Below the pieces are notes generated by a model that was not told the origin of the DNA, did no database searches, and saw only the letters and a program-made list of their open reading frames with translations. The translations under genes and the position numbers were made by a program. Of a stretch of DNA of 49,830 nucleotides, positions 1 through 8,094 are shown piece by piece. Position 1 is the stretch's first letter, and each line of letters begins with the position of its first letter. This DNA is from Desulfobulbaceae bacterium (GTDB taxonomy: Bacteria; Desulfobacterota; Desulfobulbia; Desulfobulbales; Desulfobulbaceae): assembly GCA_019163135.1 (NCBI GenBank), contig JAFLKR010000123.1, forward strand, positions 1 through 49,830. The letters run 5' to 3'.

Positions 1-737
1 CCGGTAGCTGTCAGTGGGTCCTGGTAGGTGTGCTGCTGCAGGGTGTCGGCGATGGCCGCCTGTTCGTGGAACATCTCCCGAATCCTGTCGGTCATCCGGT
101 TCATGGCGATGACCACCCGTCGGAGTTCCCTGGTCCGGGGCAGTTGTTCTTGGATGGAAAACTGGCGATCGCACAATGCCATGGCCTGTTCTTCGACCCT
201 GCGCAGGGGCTTGAGCAGAGTCCGCAGGCCGAGGCCGCCCAGCAAGGCCACGACCGCACCGGTGAGTGAAAACCACAGGGCCGTGGTCTGGGCAGCATGC
301 CAGAGTGTCAGATAGGCGTATCCGGGATGGCTTTCAACCGTGATTTTCCCGGCCTGTTGCCAGCCGTGCATGACCAGAGACGTCGCCTGGGGAGCGGAGA
401 GCGGTACGAGGCGGATGAACCAGGCCGGCACCTGTTCCAGGGTAAGGTCGGCGCGGCGTTCGATCAGCGGTTTTCCGGTAACGTCATGCAACTCGATAAT
501 CCGGTAGTAGCCCCGATCAAAAAGGGCATTGATCATGGTTTCCATGGTCGGGATATCAATCCCTTTGGCAAGGGTAGTAAGGGAGAGGCCAAGCGAGGTG
601 GCTGTACCCTGGGCATGGGTCTCCATCTGGTTGACCAGGAAATCACGGGTGCGTTTGAGTTCGCCCATCCAGAGTCCGGTACAAAGGCAGAGCAGGATGA
701 GTAAGGTGCTGAGCAGCAGTTGTCTATACAAGGTCAT
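1..737 (-). CDS. lapD: LapD-like c-di-GMP receptor, N-terminal part (runs off the window)
   Basis: Reading leftwards from an ATG at 737, about 245 residues are visible before the window ends. The start (MTLYRQLLLSTLLILLCL) is an N-terminal membrane segment, followed by a periplasmic region of about 130 residues. A second membrane segment (around LTGAVVALLGGLGL) and a HAMP-like stretch come next, and the last residues (QDPLTAT) look like the start of a GGDEF domain. This is the LapD/MoxY N-terminal architecture. In that family a degenerate GGDEF-EAL module binds c-di-GMP in the cytoplasm, and the periplasmic output domain then sequesters the protease LapG. The gene starts 14 bases after lapG ends, so the two are probably one operon. 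The GGDEF and EAL domains cannot be checked here. A catalytic cyclase or phosphodiesterase with the same N-terminus is the alternative. Confidence 0.85.
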   Translation of the reverse strand, partial: MTLYRQLLLSTLLILLCLCTGLWMGELKRTRDFLVNQMETHAQGTATSLGLSLTTLAKGIDIPTMETMINALFDRGYYRIIELHDVTGKPLIERRADLTLEQVPAWFIRLVPLSAPQATSLVMHGWQQAGKITVESHPGYAYLTLWHAAQTTALWFSLTGAVVALLGGLGLRTLLKPLRRVEEQAMALCDRQFSIQEQLPRTRELRRVVIAMNRMTDRIREMFHEQAAIADTLQQHTYQDPLTAT

Positions 738-751
738 GGCTTACTCTCATT

Positions 752-1432
752 TTAGTGAAGCTCTTCGGTCATTCTGGTCAACAGATCCTGCCAGCGCGTG
801 AGGCGACTGCCATCGCCGACCCTCTCTCCCTTTCCTCGCTGTTTCGCCACCCAAAGGCCGGAGCCATTGAGGCTGTAAACCGGCAGCAGATCGGTTCTTT
901 CGGAAGAAGATTTGATGGCGTCAACGAGGTTGTCGAGGACCAGCGGTTCCACGCCGGGTGCCGGGTAATAGGTGAGTACCATGTGGGCCAGATTAAGGCG
1001 CAAGGCCGTGACATAGGTCAAAGTCAACTGGTTTTCCTTAATCCCGAGACTGATCAGAGTGAAATATTTGGCGATGGCAAAATCCTCGCAATCGCCCCCG
1101 TCACTGGCGAGAAATTCGGTGGGCGTTGCCCAATAATCTTCAACGTCCCAATGGGTTGAATCGTTTAAAAATCGAGTTTTATTGAAAAAACGGTTCACTT
1201 TTTCGAGCTTGGCCAAATCATTGCCGCCTTGCATCCGCATGAGGTCTTGCCAGGCAAGCAGACGCTTGCGTGCAGACGATCCATATTGCTCCTCGGCCTG
1301 GCGGAGTGACCGTTCGCTGATGACAAACGATTCCCCGGTGAAGACCGGAACCACCGTTACCATCACCAGGAGCAGGGCGATCCAGCGGGCTGGTAGACGG
1401 GGTACGTGAGTAAGGAAATTGCCGAGGGGCAT
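752..1432 (-). CDS. lapG: LapG-like periplasmic cysteine protease (transglutaminase-like, BTLCP family)
   Basis: This is a 226-residue protein counted from the ATG at 1432. A TTG start at 1465 would add 11 residues; neither has a clear ribosome binding site. An N-terminal hydrophobic segment (residues about 18-32) suggests export. The catalytic triad of bacterial transglutaminase-like cysteine proteinases is visible: Cys115 in GGDCEDF, His150 in LAHMVL and Asp167 in LVLDNL, with spacing close to that of Pseudomonas LapG. The family cleaves the N-terminus of giant RTX-type surface adhesins and so releases the cell from a surface, unless LapD holds it. The neighbouring lapD supports this role. 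The substrate adhesin and its type I secretion genes are not in the window. Confidence 0.9.
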   Translation of the reverse strand: MPLGNFLTHVPRLPARWIALLLVMVTVVPVFTGESFVISERSLRQAEEQYGSSARKRLLAWQDLMRMQGGNDLAKLEKVNRFFNKTRFLNDSTHWDVEDYWATPTEFLASDGGDCEDFAIAKYFTLISLGIKENQLTLTYVTALRLNLAHMVLTYYPAPGVEPLVLDNLVDAIKSSSERTDLLPVYSLNGSGLWVAKQRGKGERVGDGSRLTRWQDLLTRMTEELH

Positions 1433-1605
1433 TGGTGTACCGGTGGGCAAATGGTTGTGAATCAATGAGGAAAGGAGGATGAATTCTAAGGATACGACAA
1501 TTATACGAATGCATTATTGCCAGGTATAGGTGTTGTTGTAAAGGGAGATTATTCCGATAAAATGGAATTATATTCCGGTAATGCGGAATATGTTCGGGGG
1601 TCGGA

Positions 1606-3525
1606 TCAAGCCGAAGAACGCTCGGATTTGATTTCCGTTTTGAGGGCTTGGGCGAGTTCGTGGAGGGAGTAAGGCTTTTTGATGAATTGACTGATACCAA
1701 GATCCATGGCTCGGTCGATATCCTCGAGGTTGGAATAGCCGCTGGTAATGATGGCCTTCTGGCCCGGCACATATTTGATGATCTGCTCATAGGTTTCGCA
1801 ACCGTTGATCCCGGGATCCATCAGCATGTCCAGCATAACGAGATCCACCTGTGTCGTTTTAATGAATTCGATAGCCTCTTCGCCCGATTTTACCGTAAGG
1901 GCCTGGTAACCAAGCCGCGAGAGCAGGCGGCGGGCTATTTCCCGTTGGCTTTGCTGATCGTCGACCACCAAAATTTTTTGACCATTGCCCTGATAGCTGC
2001 TGATCGTTGGTGCCGGTTGTGCCGGTTGGCAGGCCTCCGAGCGGTCCACCGGAAAATAAAGCGCGAATAGCGAGCCCTTGTTGGTGCTGATCACATCAAT
2101 ATAGCCGCTGTGGTCATGGACGGTGTTCCATACCACCGCCAATCCGAGGCCGGTGCCGCTGCGGCCCATAACCTTCTTGCTGTAGAATGGACTGAATATC
2201 TGTTTGATGTCCTGGGGCGAAATGCCGGGGCCGTCATCTTCGACCGAAATCACCACATACTCGTTCGGTTCTATGGTTTCATACCCATGATAGGTGCTGT
2301 GGAGCTGGACGTTTTTGGTGGTTAGGACGATCTCTCCTTTAATCTGGATTGCCTCGGCCGCATTGTTGACCAGATTGATGATCGACTTGGAGAGGTGCAT
2401 GGCCGAGCAACTTATAGTCTGCAGTTTGCCTTCCAGGTAGGGAGTGAGCTTCACCTCCGGGTAACGATGGCTGAGCTCTTTGAATTCAACGGATTTAAGA
2501 TAGCTGGAAACCAGTGTGTTGACATTATGCACCTCTTTTTTGCAGGTGGCTCCCCGGGCAACGGTCAACAGGTCATTAACGACGGCGGCCGCTCTTTTAC
2601 CGGCTTCACGGATCATCATGAGCTCTTCGCGGTATTTGAAATCATCGCCTAGATCCATGAGCAGCAGTTCGGGATAAGTGATAATCCCTGCCATGATGTT
2701 ATTAAGGTCATGGGCCACCGAACTGGCCATCAGGCCAAGCGACTCCATGCGCTGGGCGTCGGCCAGTTTTTTGGTCAATGCAATTTTTTGGTGCAGGGCG
2801 GTTTCATTGGCGGTGACGTCGCGAATGGCGGCGACCTGTACTTGGCGTCCCTGGTAATCGATATGTTTGACCCTGATTTCGACCGGGAAGGTGGCACCAT
2901 TTTTTCTAACACCCCGCGCTTCGAACGGTCCGATGGTGTCGGGATCTTCCGGCAAGGTCATGGAGCGGACGGAATTACGGTCCAGCAGGACATCGAAGAT
3001 CTGTTTACCCAGCAGTTCGTTTTCCTGGTAACCAAACATCTGGCACAGTTGGCTGTTGGTCTGCAGGAGTTCACCGCGTTCATAGATAATGATTCCTTCC
3101 CAGGTGGCCTGGGCCAACTGGCGGAATCGTTTCTCGCTGTTGTGCAGATCCTGTTTGAGTTGTTTGTGTTGAATACTTCTGGCGACGGTTCTGATCAGTT
3201 GTTCGGGACTGCAGGGTTTGCGGATATAGTCATAAACGCCTAGGCGAAGGCATTCCACAGCATTGTCGATAGTGGCGTTTCCAGTCAGCATGATGACCGC
3301 AGTTCCGGGATGCTCGTCTCCGATCCGGGCGGCGATGTGGTTGCCGTTGATATCGGGCAGGTTGATGTCCACCAGGGCTACTGAATAGGCCTGTTGCTGC
3401 AGGGAATGAAAGGCCTGGACGCCTGAATTTACAATATCTACATGATATCCCTCGGCTTTGAGTAGAATCTCGAGGCTGGTGCAGAAGCGAATTTCATCGT
3501 CGATGATGAGCACAGAGTGCATCAT
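1606..3525 (-). CDS. Hybrid sensor kinase: REC-PAS-HisKA-HATPase-REC
   Basis: This protein has about 639 residues. The N-terminal receiver carries the acidic pair (LIIDDE) and a phospho-acceptor Asp in ALVDINLP, near residue 53. A PAS domain follows (about 135-255, with FGYQENELLG), then a HisKA helix with the phospho-accepting His in SSVAHDLNN. An ATPase domain has N box NLVNNAAEAI, G1 DDGPGIS and G2 GTGLGLAVV. A second receiver (about 515-630) has Asp in VMLDML. With receivers at both ends it can take a phosphate from another kinase and pass one on, and it lacks any membrane segment, so it is cytoplasmic. ATG codons at 3525 and 3522 both fit; a TTG at 3534 is also possible. It lies downstream of the HDOD kinase on the same strand, a plausible partner, but the input signal is unknown. 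Confidence 0.9.
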   Translation of the reverse strand: MMHSVLIIDDEIRFCTSLEILLKAEGYHVDIVNSGVQAFHSLQQQAYSVALVDINLPDINGNHIAARIGDEHPGTAVIMLTGNATIDNAVECLRLGVYDYIRKPCSPEQLIRTVARSIQHKQLKQDLHNSEKRFRQLAQATWEGIIIYERGELLQTNSQLCQMFGYQENELLGKQIFDVLLDRNSVRSMTLPEDPDTIGPFEARGVRKNGATFPVEIRVKHIDYQGRQVQVAAIRDVTANETALHQKIALTKKLADAQRMESLGLMASSVAHDLNNIMAGIITYPELLLMDLGDDFKYREELMMIREAGKRAAAVVNDLLTVARGATCKKEVHNVNTLVSSYLKSVEFKELSHRYPEVKLTPYLEGKLQTISCSAMHLSKSIINLVNNAAEAIQIKGEIVLTTKNVQLHSTYHGYETIEPNEYVVISVEDDGPGISPQDIKQIFSPFYSKKVMGRSGTGLGLAVVWNTVHDHSGYIDVISTNKGSLFALYFPVDRSEACQPAQPAPTISSYQGNGQKILVVDDQQSQREIARRLLSRLGYQALTVKSGEEAIEFIKTTQVDLVMLDMLMDPGINGCETYEQIIKYVPGQKAIITSGYSNLEDIDRAMDLGISQFIKKPYSLHELAQALKTEIKSERSSA

Positions 3526-3690
3526 AGGTATCAATATATTCTGTCAGAAGATGCGTGTCGTCGCCCGAGGTGGGTCGCCTGCAACGGACAACGGAGTTGG
3601 TAAAGGAATCTTGCCGAACTATACATAAAAATTATTGAAGCGTGTTTACAGCTAATTGTCCAATAAAAAAACAATACTTCAATCAGTGCA

Positions 3691-3734
3691 AGGGGCTCAG
3701 GCAGGGAAAGTAAGGGGCTCAGGCGGGGAAAGTG
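3691..3734. repeat. Tandem duplication of 22 bp across the end of the HDOD-kinase gene
   Basis: Two adjacent 22-base units (3691-3712 and 3713-3734) match at 20 of 22 positions, differing at unit positions 13 and 22. The right-hand copy encodes the final residues (LTFPA) and the stop of the HDOD-kinase gene on the minus strand. The left-hand copy lies just past the stop and is not translated. It looks like a small local duplication that left the reading frame intact. Confidence 0.85.
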
Positions 3735-5845
3735 AGAGAGAACACTGTGGCACCTCGGTTTGATTCGCAGGCAACCGATCCTCCCATCCGATACATCAGT
3801 CGCTGCACAATCGCCAGGCCTAACCCGCTATGTCCTTCTTTTTTGGTCGAAGTGCCTTCCTTAAAGAGCTCAGCCTGAACGATCGGGGCAATACCGGGGC
3901 CATTATCGGTTACCGATATGATCGCGGTGTTTAAATGCGCGGCGGTCCGGACGGTGATGCTGCCTTGCCCGGCCACGGCATCCATGGCATTGCCCAGGAG
4001 ATTCTGCATGATCTGGCGAAGCAACTGGGCATCGGCGCGGAGCACAATAGGCTGTTCCCATGGGATAATGGTCAGGGTGACCTGGTTGTCACCGGGGAGC
4101 GAGGCTCGGAACAGGTCGAGGATCTCTCCCAGATGCTGGTGCAGGTCCACCTGCTCCAGATGGAGGTCCTCTTGTTCCTTGGACAGATCTTTCAGATGCG
4201 CAGTGATGCGGCAAATCCGTTCCAGTTCGTTGTCAATAATCGCGAGCTCTTCGGAAATGACCTCGCCTTTGCTGTTTTTTTTGTCGAGGATATAGAGGTA
4301 ATTGCGGAGAATAGCTAAAGGGTTGTTGATCTCATGGGCAATTTTTCCGGCAACCATATTGGCGGCCTGCAATCGTTCGGCGGCGATTTGTTCCGCCTGC
4401 CGTGCTTTTAGACGTTCCAGGTAAAAGGAGATGGCGGCGTGGTTAGCCAGGAGCCGAAGCGGTGTCCACTGGCTTACCAGGGAGTGGTGCGATTTTTCTT
4501 TGAGGCCGATGATGAGCAGTCCCTGTATTTCGTCCCGGTGGCTCATTGGAATCGCCGCCATGCCATCCGTGCCCAGAAGACGGAGTAATTGGGCATCAAG
4601 CAGGTTCACCGGACCTTTCGCCACCGACTTTTTTTGGAAGGAATGGAGCGGGCGGCGCTGCAGCAGGGCCTTTCCGGGCAAACTCTCGCGATGTCGTTCC
4701 GGAGCAAGGGTGAAGCCGCCGGTTTCCCTGGCCAGTTTGTTGTCGGGCGAAGCGTGGCAGTGAAATTCACCGGTTTGAGGATCGAGCAGCATGATCAGGC
4801 AGGTGTCTTCGTTGAAAAGAATTTTGAGGCCTTGCTCAACCGCACTGATGATCTGTTCGCTGTTCTCGGCCCGTAGCAGATTGTCTAGTGCGCCACTGAG
4901 CTGGGTGATATCCCGGATACGGTTAATCAGGCCCAGGGAGGTTTCCTTGTGGACCTCCTGGCTTTCCGGTTCCTGGTCGTGGGAGGTCCGGGCATTGCGG
5001 GGGATATGAATTCCGAACTGGTCGGCGATCTGTGTGATCTGTTCTTCCACTCCCTCGTAGAGGGCGCTGACCTGCGGGGGAGACAGGTGGAAGAAGCGCT
5101 TGCCCGCATCCAGGCATTCCTGGCTGGGGGGATCGCTGTGGCTGAGCAGATCGGCCAGGCTGGCGATTCTGGTCAGCGGCAGGGCTTGGGCAACCTCGTC
5201 GACGGGATGATGATGATAGCGGATGGCGTCGGCCAACAGGGCGGGCAGACGCCACTGTTCGCAGAGCCAGGCCCCGGCCTCGCAGTGGTTGACATGGAGT
5301 TTTTCTTCTTCGAGAAAGGCCAGGCGCCCGTTATGGCAACGAACCCCTTTGAGCAGCAGGGGAGCGTATTTGCCGGGGAAGGCCATCCATAATAATAACT
5401 TGCCGATGTCGTGGAGGAGCCCGGTCAGGTAGGCTTCCGACGCTTCCGGGTAACCAGTCGCGACCGCAATCTTTTGGGCGAGCAGGGCATTGAGGTAAGA
5501 ATGATGCCAGAATCGATCGATGGACAGCAGGCCGTTGGTCTCCACTCGGCGGAAGACCTGTTGCACCGAGACGCTGATCGCGAGATTTCTGACCGTATCC
5601 GCTCCCAGGTACACCACCGCTTGTTCCATGTCGGTGAAGGCTTTGCGGGCGCTGATAAAAGCCGAGTTGACCAACTGGAGCAATTTGGCGCTGATGGCGG
5701 CATCCTTGTCGACAATCCGGGCAATGGTCTGGAGTTTGATGTCGGCATCATGGCAGCTGTCGATCAGTTGCACCAGTACCTGCGGCATGCTTGGCAGGTT
5801 CCCGGAGACCTTGAGGTTGTTGAGGATGTTGTGGGCGTTGGTCAT
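3719..5845 (-). CDS. HDOD-GAF-histidine kinase
   Basis: This protein has 708 residues. Residues about 15-210 form an HDOD domain (NLPSMPQVLVQL, then DKDAAISAKLLQLVNSA) that keeps an HD motif in LLHDIGKLLL. A GAF-like domain (about 330-480) contains NEDTCLIMLLDPQTGEFHC. The HisKA helix has the acceptor His in KIAHEINNPLAIL, and the ATPase domain has NLLGNAMDAV, DNGPGIAP and GLGLAIV. There is no membrane segment and no receiver domain, so it must pass phosphate to a separate protein. The REC-containing hybrid downstream on the same strand is the nearest candidate, which is an inference. HDOD proteins usually take part in signalling, including cyclic dinucleotide and motility control. The signal sensed here cannot be told from sequence. 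Confidence 0.88.
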   Translation of the reverse strand: MTNAHNILNNLKVSGNLPSMPQVLVQLIDSCHDADIKLQTIARIVDKDAAISAKLLQLVNSAFISARKAFTDMEQAVVYLGADTVRNLAISVSVQQVFRRVETNGLLSIDRFWHHSYLNALLAQKIAVATGYPEASEAYLTGLLHDIGKLLLWMAFPGKYAPLLLKGVRCHNGRLAFLEEEKLHVNHCEAGAWLCEQWRLPALLADAIRYHHHPVDEVAQALPLTRIASLADLLSHSDPPSQECLDAGKRFFHLSPPQVSALYEGVEEQITQIADQFGIHIPRNARTSHDQEPESQEVHKETSLGLINRIRDITQLSGALDNLLRAENSEQIISAVEQGLKILFNEDTCLIMLLDPQTGEFHCHASPDNKLARETGGFTLAPERHRESLPGKALLQRRPLHSFQKKSVAKGPVNLLDAQLLRLLGTDGMAAIPMSHRDEIQGLLIIGLKEKSHHSLVSQWTPLRLLANHAAISFYLERLKARQAEQIAAERLQAANMVAGKIAHEINNPLAILRNYLYILDKKNSKGEVISEELAIIDNELERICRITAHLKDLSKEQEDLHLEQVDLHQHLGEILDLFRASLPGDNQVTLTIIPWEQPIVLRADAQLLRQIMQNLLGNAMDAVAGQGSITVRTAAHLNTAIISVTDNGPGIAPIVQAELFKEGTSTKKEGHSGLGLAIVQRLMYRMGGSVACESNRGATVFSLTFPA

Positions 5846-6115
5846 CGCTGGGCTGAAGGCAAAGAAAAAACAATGATTTCTAAAACAAGACAGACTCTAA
5901 GCTGTATAGCAGAGCAAAAAAGAAAAATCCAGCAACCATAGGGGGAAAGTTGCATTTACACTGCGTTCACCTGATTGCATAATCGGCCAAGTACCCAACG
6001 GGTCGTTCTGGAAAAATTACCTTGACCCTCTCCATCCTGGTTAGGTAGTGTCGCGAACATGGGGTGTGGGGTGCAAGGACCGGCGTAAGATTTTTTCTTT
6101 TCAAGGGGGAGCAAT

Positions 6116-7213
6116 TTGAAGGTTAACGGGCGGGAGTACCGGTCGATCTGGCTGGCAGCGGATGGTCTTGGTGTTGAAATTATTGATCAGACCGAATTGC
6201 CCTTTCGTTTGGTGGTGGCTCGTCTGCAAACCCTGGAGGCGGCGATGCATGCAATCCGTCGGATGTTGGTCCGGGGAGCGCCGCTTATCGGAGCCACGGC
6301 GGCCTACGGTATTTGTCTGGGACTCCGCCGGAGCGCTTCATCCGCCGCCCTGGAGAACATGGCCGCAGCGCTGATTGCCTGCCGGCCTACCGCGATCAAT
6401 CTGCGCTGGGCCGTGGATCGGATGCTGCGGGTGCTGTTGCCGTTGCCGGAAGGGGAGCGTCTGGCCGCTGGCTACCGCGAGGCCGGGCAAATCTGCGAAG
6501 AGGATGTGGCGACCAACGAGGCTATCGGTCGGCACGGTGCGGGCTTGATCGACACGATTTGGCGGAAGAAAGGGGCCCGTAGCCCAGTAAACATCCTCAC
6601 TCACTGCAATGCCGGCTGGCTGGCCACTGTGGATTGGGGTACGGCCCTGGCGCCGATCTTCAAAGCGGTGGCTGCGGGCGTTCCAGTTCATGTCTGGGTG
6701 GACGAGACCCGGCCCCGCAACCAGGGCGCCAGTTTGACCGCCTGGGAACTGGTGGCTGCCGGGGTGGATCATGACCTGATCGTCGATAATGCCGGCGGCC
6801 ACCTCATGCAGCATGGCCGGGTGGATCTCTGCATTGTTGGCACCGACCGCACCACCGCCAGCGGCGATGTCTGCAACAAGATCGGGACCTATCTCAAGGC
6901 CCTGGCCGCTTTTGACAACGGTGTGCCTTTTTATGTGGCCCTGCCTGGATCCACGGTGGACTGGACGGTGAGTGACGGGGTGGCGGAGATTCCTATTGAG
7001 GAGCGGGGGGAGGAAGAGGTGCTGCAGATTCAGGGGCAGGATGCCGAGGGCACGATGCGCAGGGTGTCAATAGCGCCCCCTGCAACCCGGGCGGTCAATC
7101 CGGCCTTTGACGTTACTCCTGCCCGACTGGTGACCGGCCTGATCACCGAGCGAGGCATCTGTGCCGCGAGTCGGCCAGGTTTGCTCGGCCTCTATCCGGA
7201 GCAGGGCCAATGA
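6116..7213 (+). CDS. mtnA: S-methyl-5-thioribose-1-phosphate isomerase
   Basis: This 365-residue protein is of normal family length. It interconverts 5-methylthioribose 1-phosphate and 5-methylthioribulose 1-phosphate; homologues also accept 5-deoxyribose 1-phosphate. The family signatures are clear: [13 protein letters not shown] (from residue 53), the catalytic Cys164 in LTHCNAG, the [16 protein letters not shown] segment (197-212), and the catalytic Asp244 in [18 protein letters not shown]. The start is a TTG at 6116, preceded by a purine-rich ribosome binding site (AAGGGGGA, 6103-6110). The gene overlaps the next by four bases (ATGA), a sign of translational coupling. The aldolase partner, rather than mtnB/C/D, points to the oxygen-independent DHAP shunt form of methionine salvage. 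No kinase (mtnK) or phosphorylase is present in this window. Confidence 0.95.
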   Translation: MKVNGREYRSIWLAADGLGVEIIDQTELPFRLVVARLQTLEAAMHAIRRMLVRGAPLIGATAAYGICLGLRRSASSAALENMAAALIACRPTAINLRWAVDRMLRVLLPLPEGERLAAGYREAGQICEEDVATNEAIGRHGAGLIDTIWRKKGARSPVNILTHCNAGWLATVDWGTALAPIFKAVAAGVPVHVWVDETRPRNQGASLTAWELVAAGVDHDLIVDNAGGHLMQHGRVDLCIVGTDRTTASGDVCNKIGTYLKALAAFDNGVPFYVALPGSTVDWTVSDGVAEIPIEERGEEEVLQIQGQDAEGTMRRVSIAPPATRAVNPAFDVTPARLVTGLITERGICAASRPGLLGLYPEQGQ

Positions 7214-7842
7214 CCGAGAATGGATTGCGGCAGCATCTATTGGCCACCGCCCGAGCCATGAACAGCCAGGGGCTGAATCAGGGGACTTCCGGCAATGTCA
7301 GCGTTCGGAACGGGGAGGGTTTTGTGATCACTCCCTCAGCCTTGCCCTATGACCGGTGTACCCCGGAGGATATGGTCCGGGTGGACTGGTCCGGCCAGCC
7401 CCAGGGGAGCCGCAAGCCCTCCTCGGAATGGCGGATGCATCGCGACATCTATTGCCAATATCCCCAGGCGGGTGCCGTTCTTCATGCCCACTCGTTGTAC
7501 TGCACCACCCTGGCCTGTCTGGAACGATCGATCCCGGCCTTTCATTACATGGTGGCCATGGCCGGGGGCGATAGCATTCGTTGCGCTCCGTACGCTACCT
7601 TCGGCACCCAGGCACTGTCGGATGCAGTGATTCAGGCCCTGGACAACCGATCTGCCGCACTGCTTGCCCATCACGGCATGATCTGCTTTGCCGCTGATCT
7701 CGATCAGGTACTGGCCCTGGCTGTTGAGGTTGAGACCCTGGCGCGTATCTACCTGCAGGCCCTGCAGATTACCGAACCCTCGGTGTTGCCGGATGCGGAG
7801 ATGGCCGAGGTGCTGCTTCTATTCAAGGGATACAAGGCCTGA
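7210..7842 (+). CDS. Class II aldolase of the fuculose-phosphate aldolase family (probable methylthioribulose/deoxyribulose-1-phosphate aldolase)
   Basis: This is a 210-residue zinc aldolase. Its metal and catalytic residues fall at the numbering of E. coli fuculose-1-phosphate aldolase: Glu73 in SSEWRMH, His92 and His94 in VLHAHSL, and His155 in LLAHHGMI. The N-terminal phosphate-binding TSGNVSVR (from residue 26) is present. Overlap with mtnA by four bases strongly suggests it acts on the isomerase product, cleaving 5-methylthioribulose 1-phosphate or 5-deoxyribulose 1-phosphate to dihydroxyacetone phosphate and an aldehyde, as Ald2 does in the DHAP shunt. That assignment is inferred from context. 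MtnB dehydratase belongs to the same superfamily and is the main alternative; absence of mtnC and mtnD nearby argues against it. Confidence 0.88.
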   Translation: MTENGLRQHLLATARAMNSQGLNQGTSGNVSVRNGEGFVITPSALPYDRCTPEDMVRVDWSGQPQGSRKPSSEWRMHRDIYCQYPQAGAVLHAHSLYCTTLACLERSIPAFHYMVAMAGGDSIRCAPYATFGTQALSDAVIQALDNRSAALLAHHGMICFAADLDQVLALAVEVETLARIYLQALQITEPSVLPDAEMAEVLLLFKGYKA

Positions 7843-7856
7843 TTGGTTCCGGCTCG

Positions 7857-7879
7857 CCGGGCTCTTGCCTGGTTTTTTT
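7857..7879 (+). terminator. Rho-independent terminator after mtnA-aldolase
   Basis: A six-base-pair stem, CCGGGC (7857-7862) with GCCTGG (7867-7872) and including one G-T pair, encloses a four-base loop. It is followed by seven T (7873-7879). It sits 15 bases after the aldolase stop codon and closes the two-gene unit. Confidence 0.8.
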
Positions 7880-8094
7880 ACTAGCGGAGGTTTGGGTTAT
7901 GAGTCCGTCAGCTTAAAAATTTATAATAAGTAAGGGGTGTTGTCGCTGCCTTTATTAATTTGGTGTTGTTGGAGAGGAAAAATTTCTATCTGATGCTGAG
8001 TTGTCGGATGATGGCGGCAAAGGCACCTAAAATAACAACTAGCCGGACAGCAAGGCGTCCGATTAATAGATCCAGGTGCGAATTCGATAGATTG

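Noticed and set aside
5846-6115. SAM riboswitch before mtnA
   Set aside because: Looked for SAM-I style conserved core elements and terminator; none recognised in this 270-base gap.
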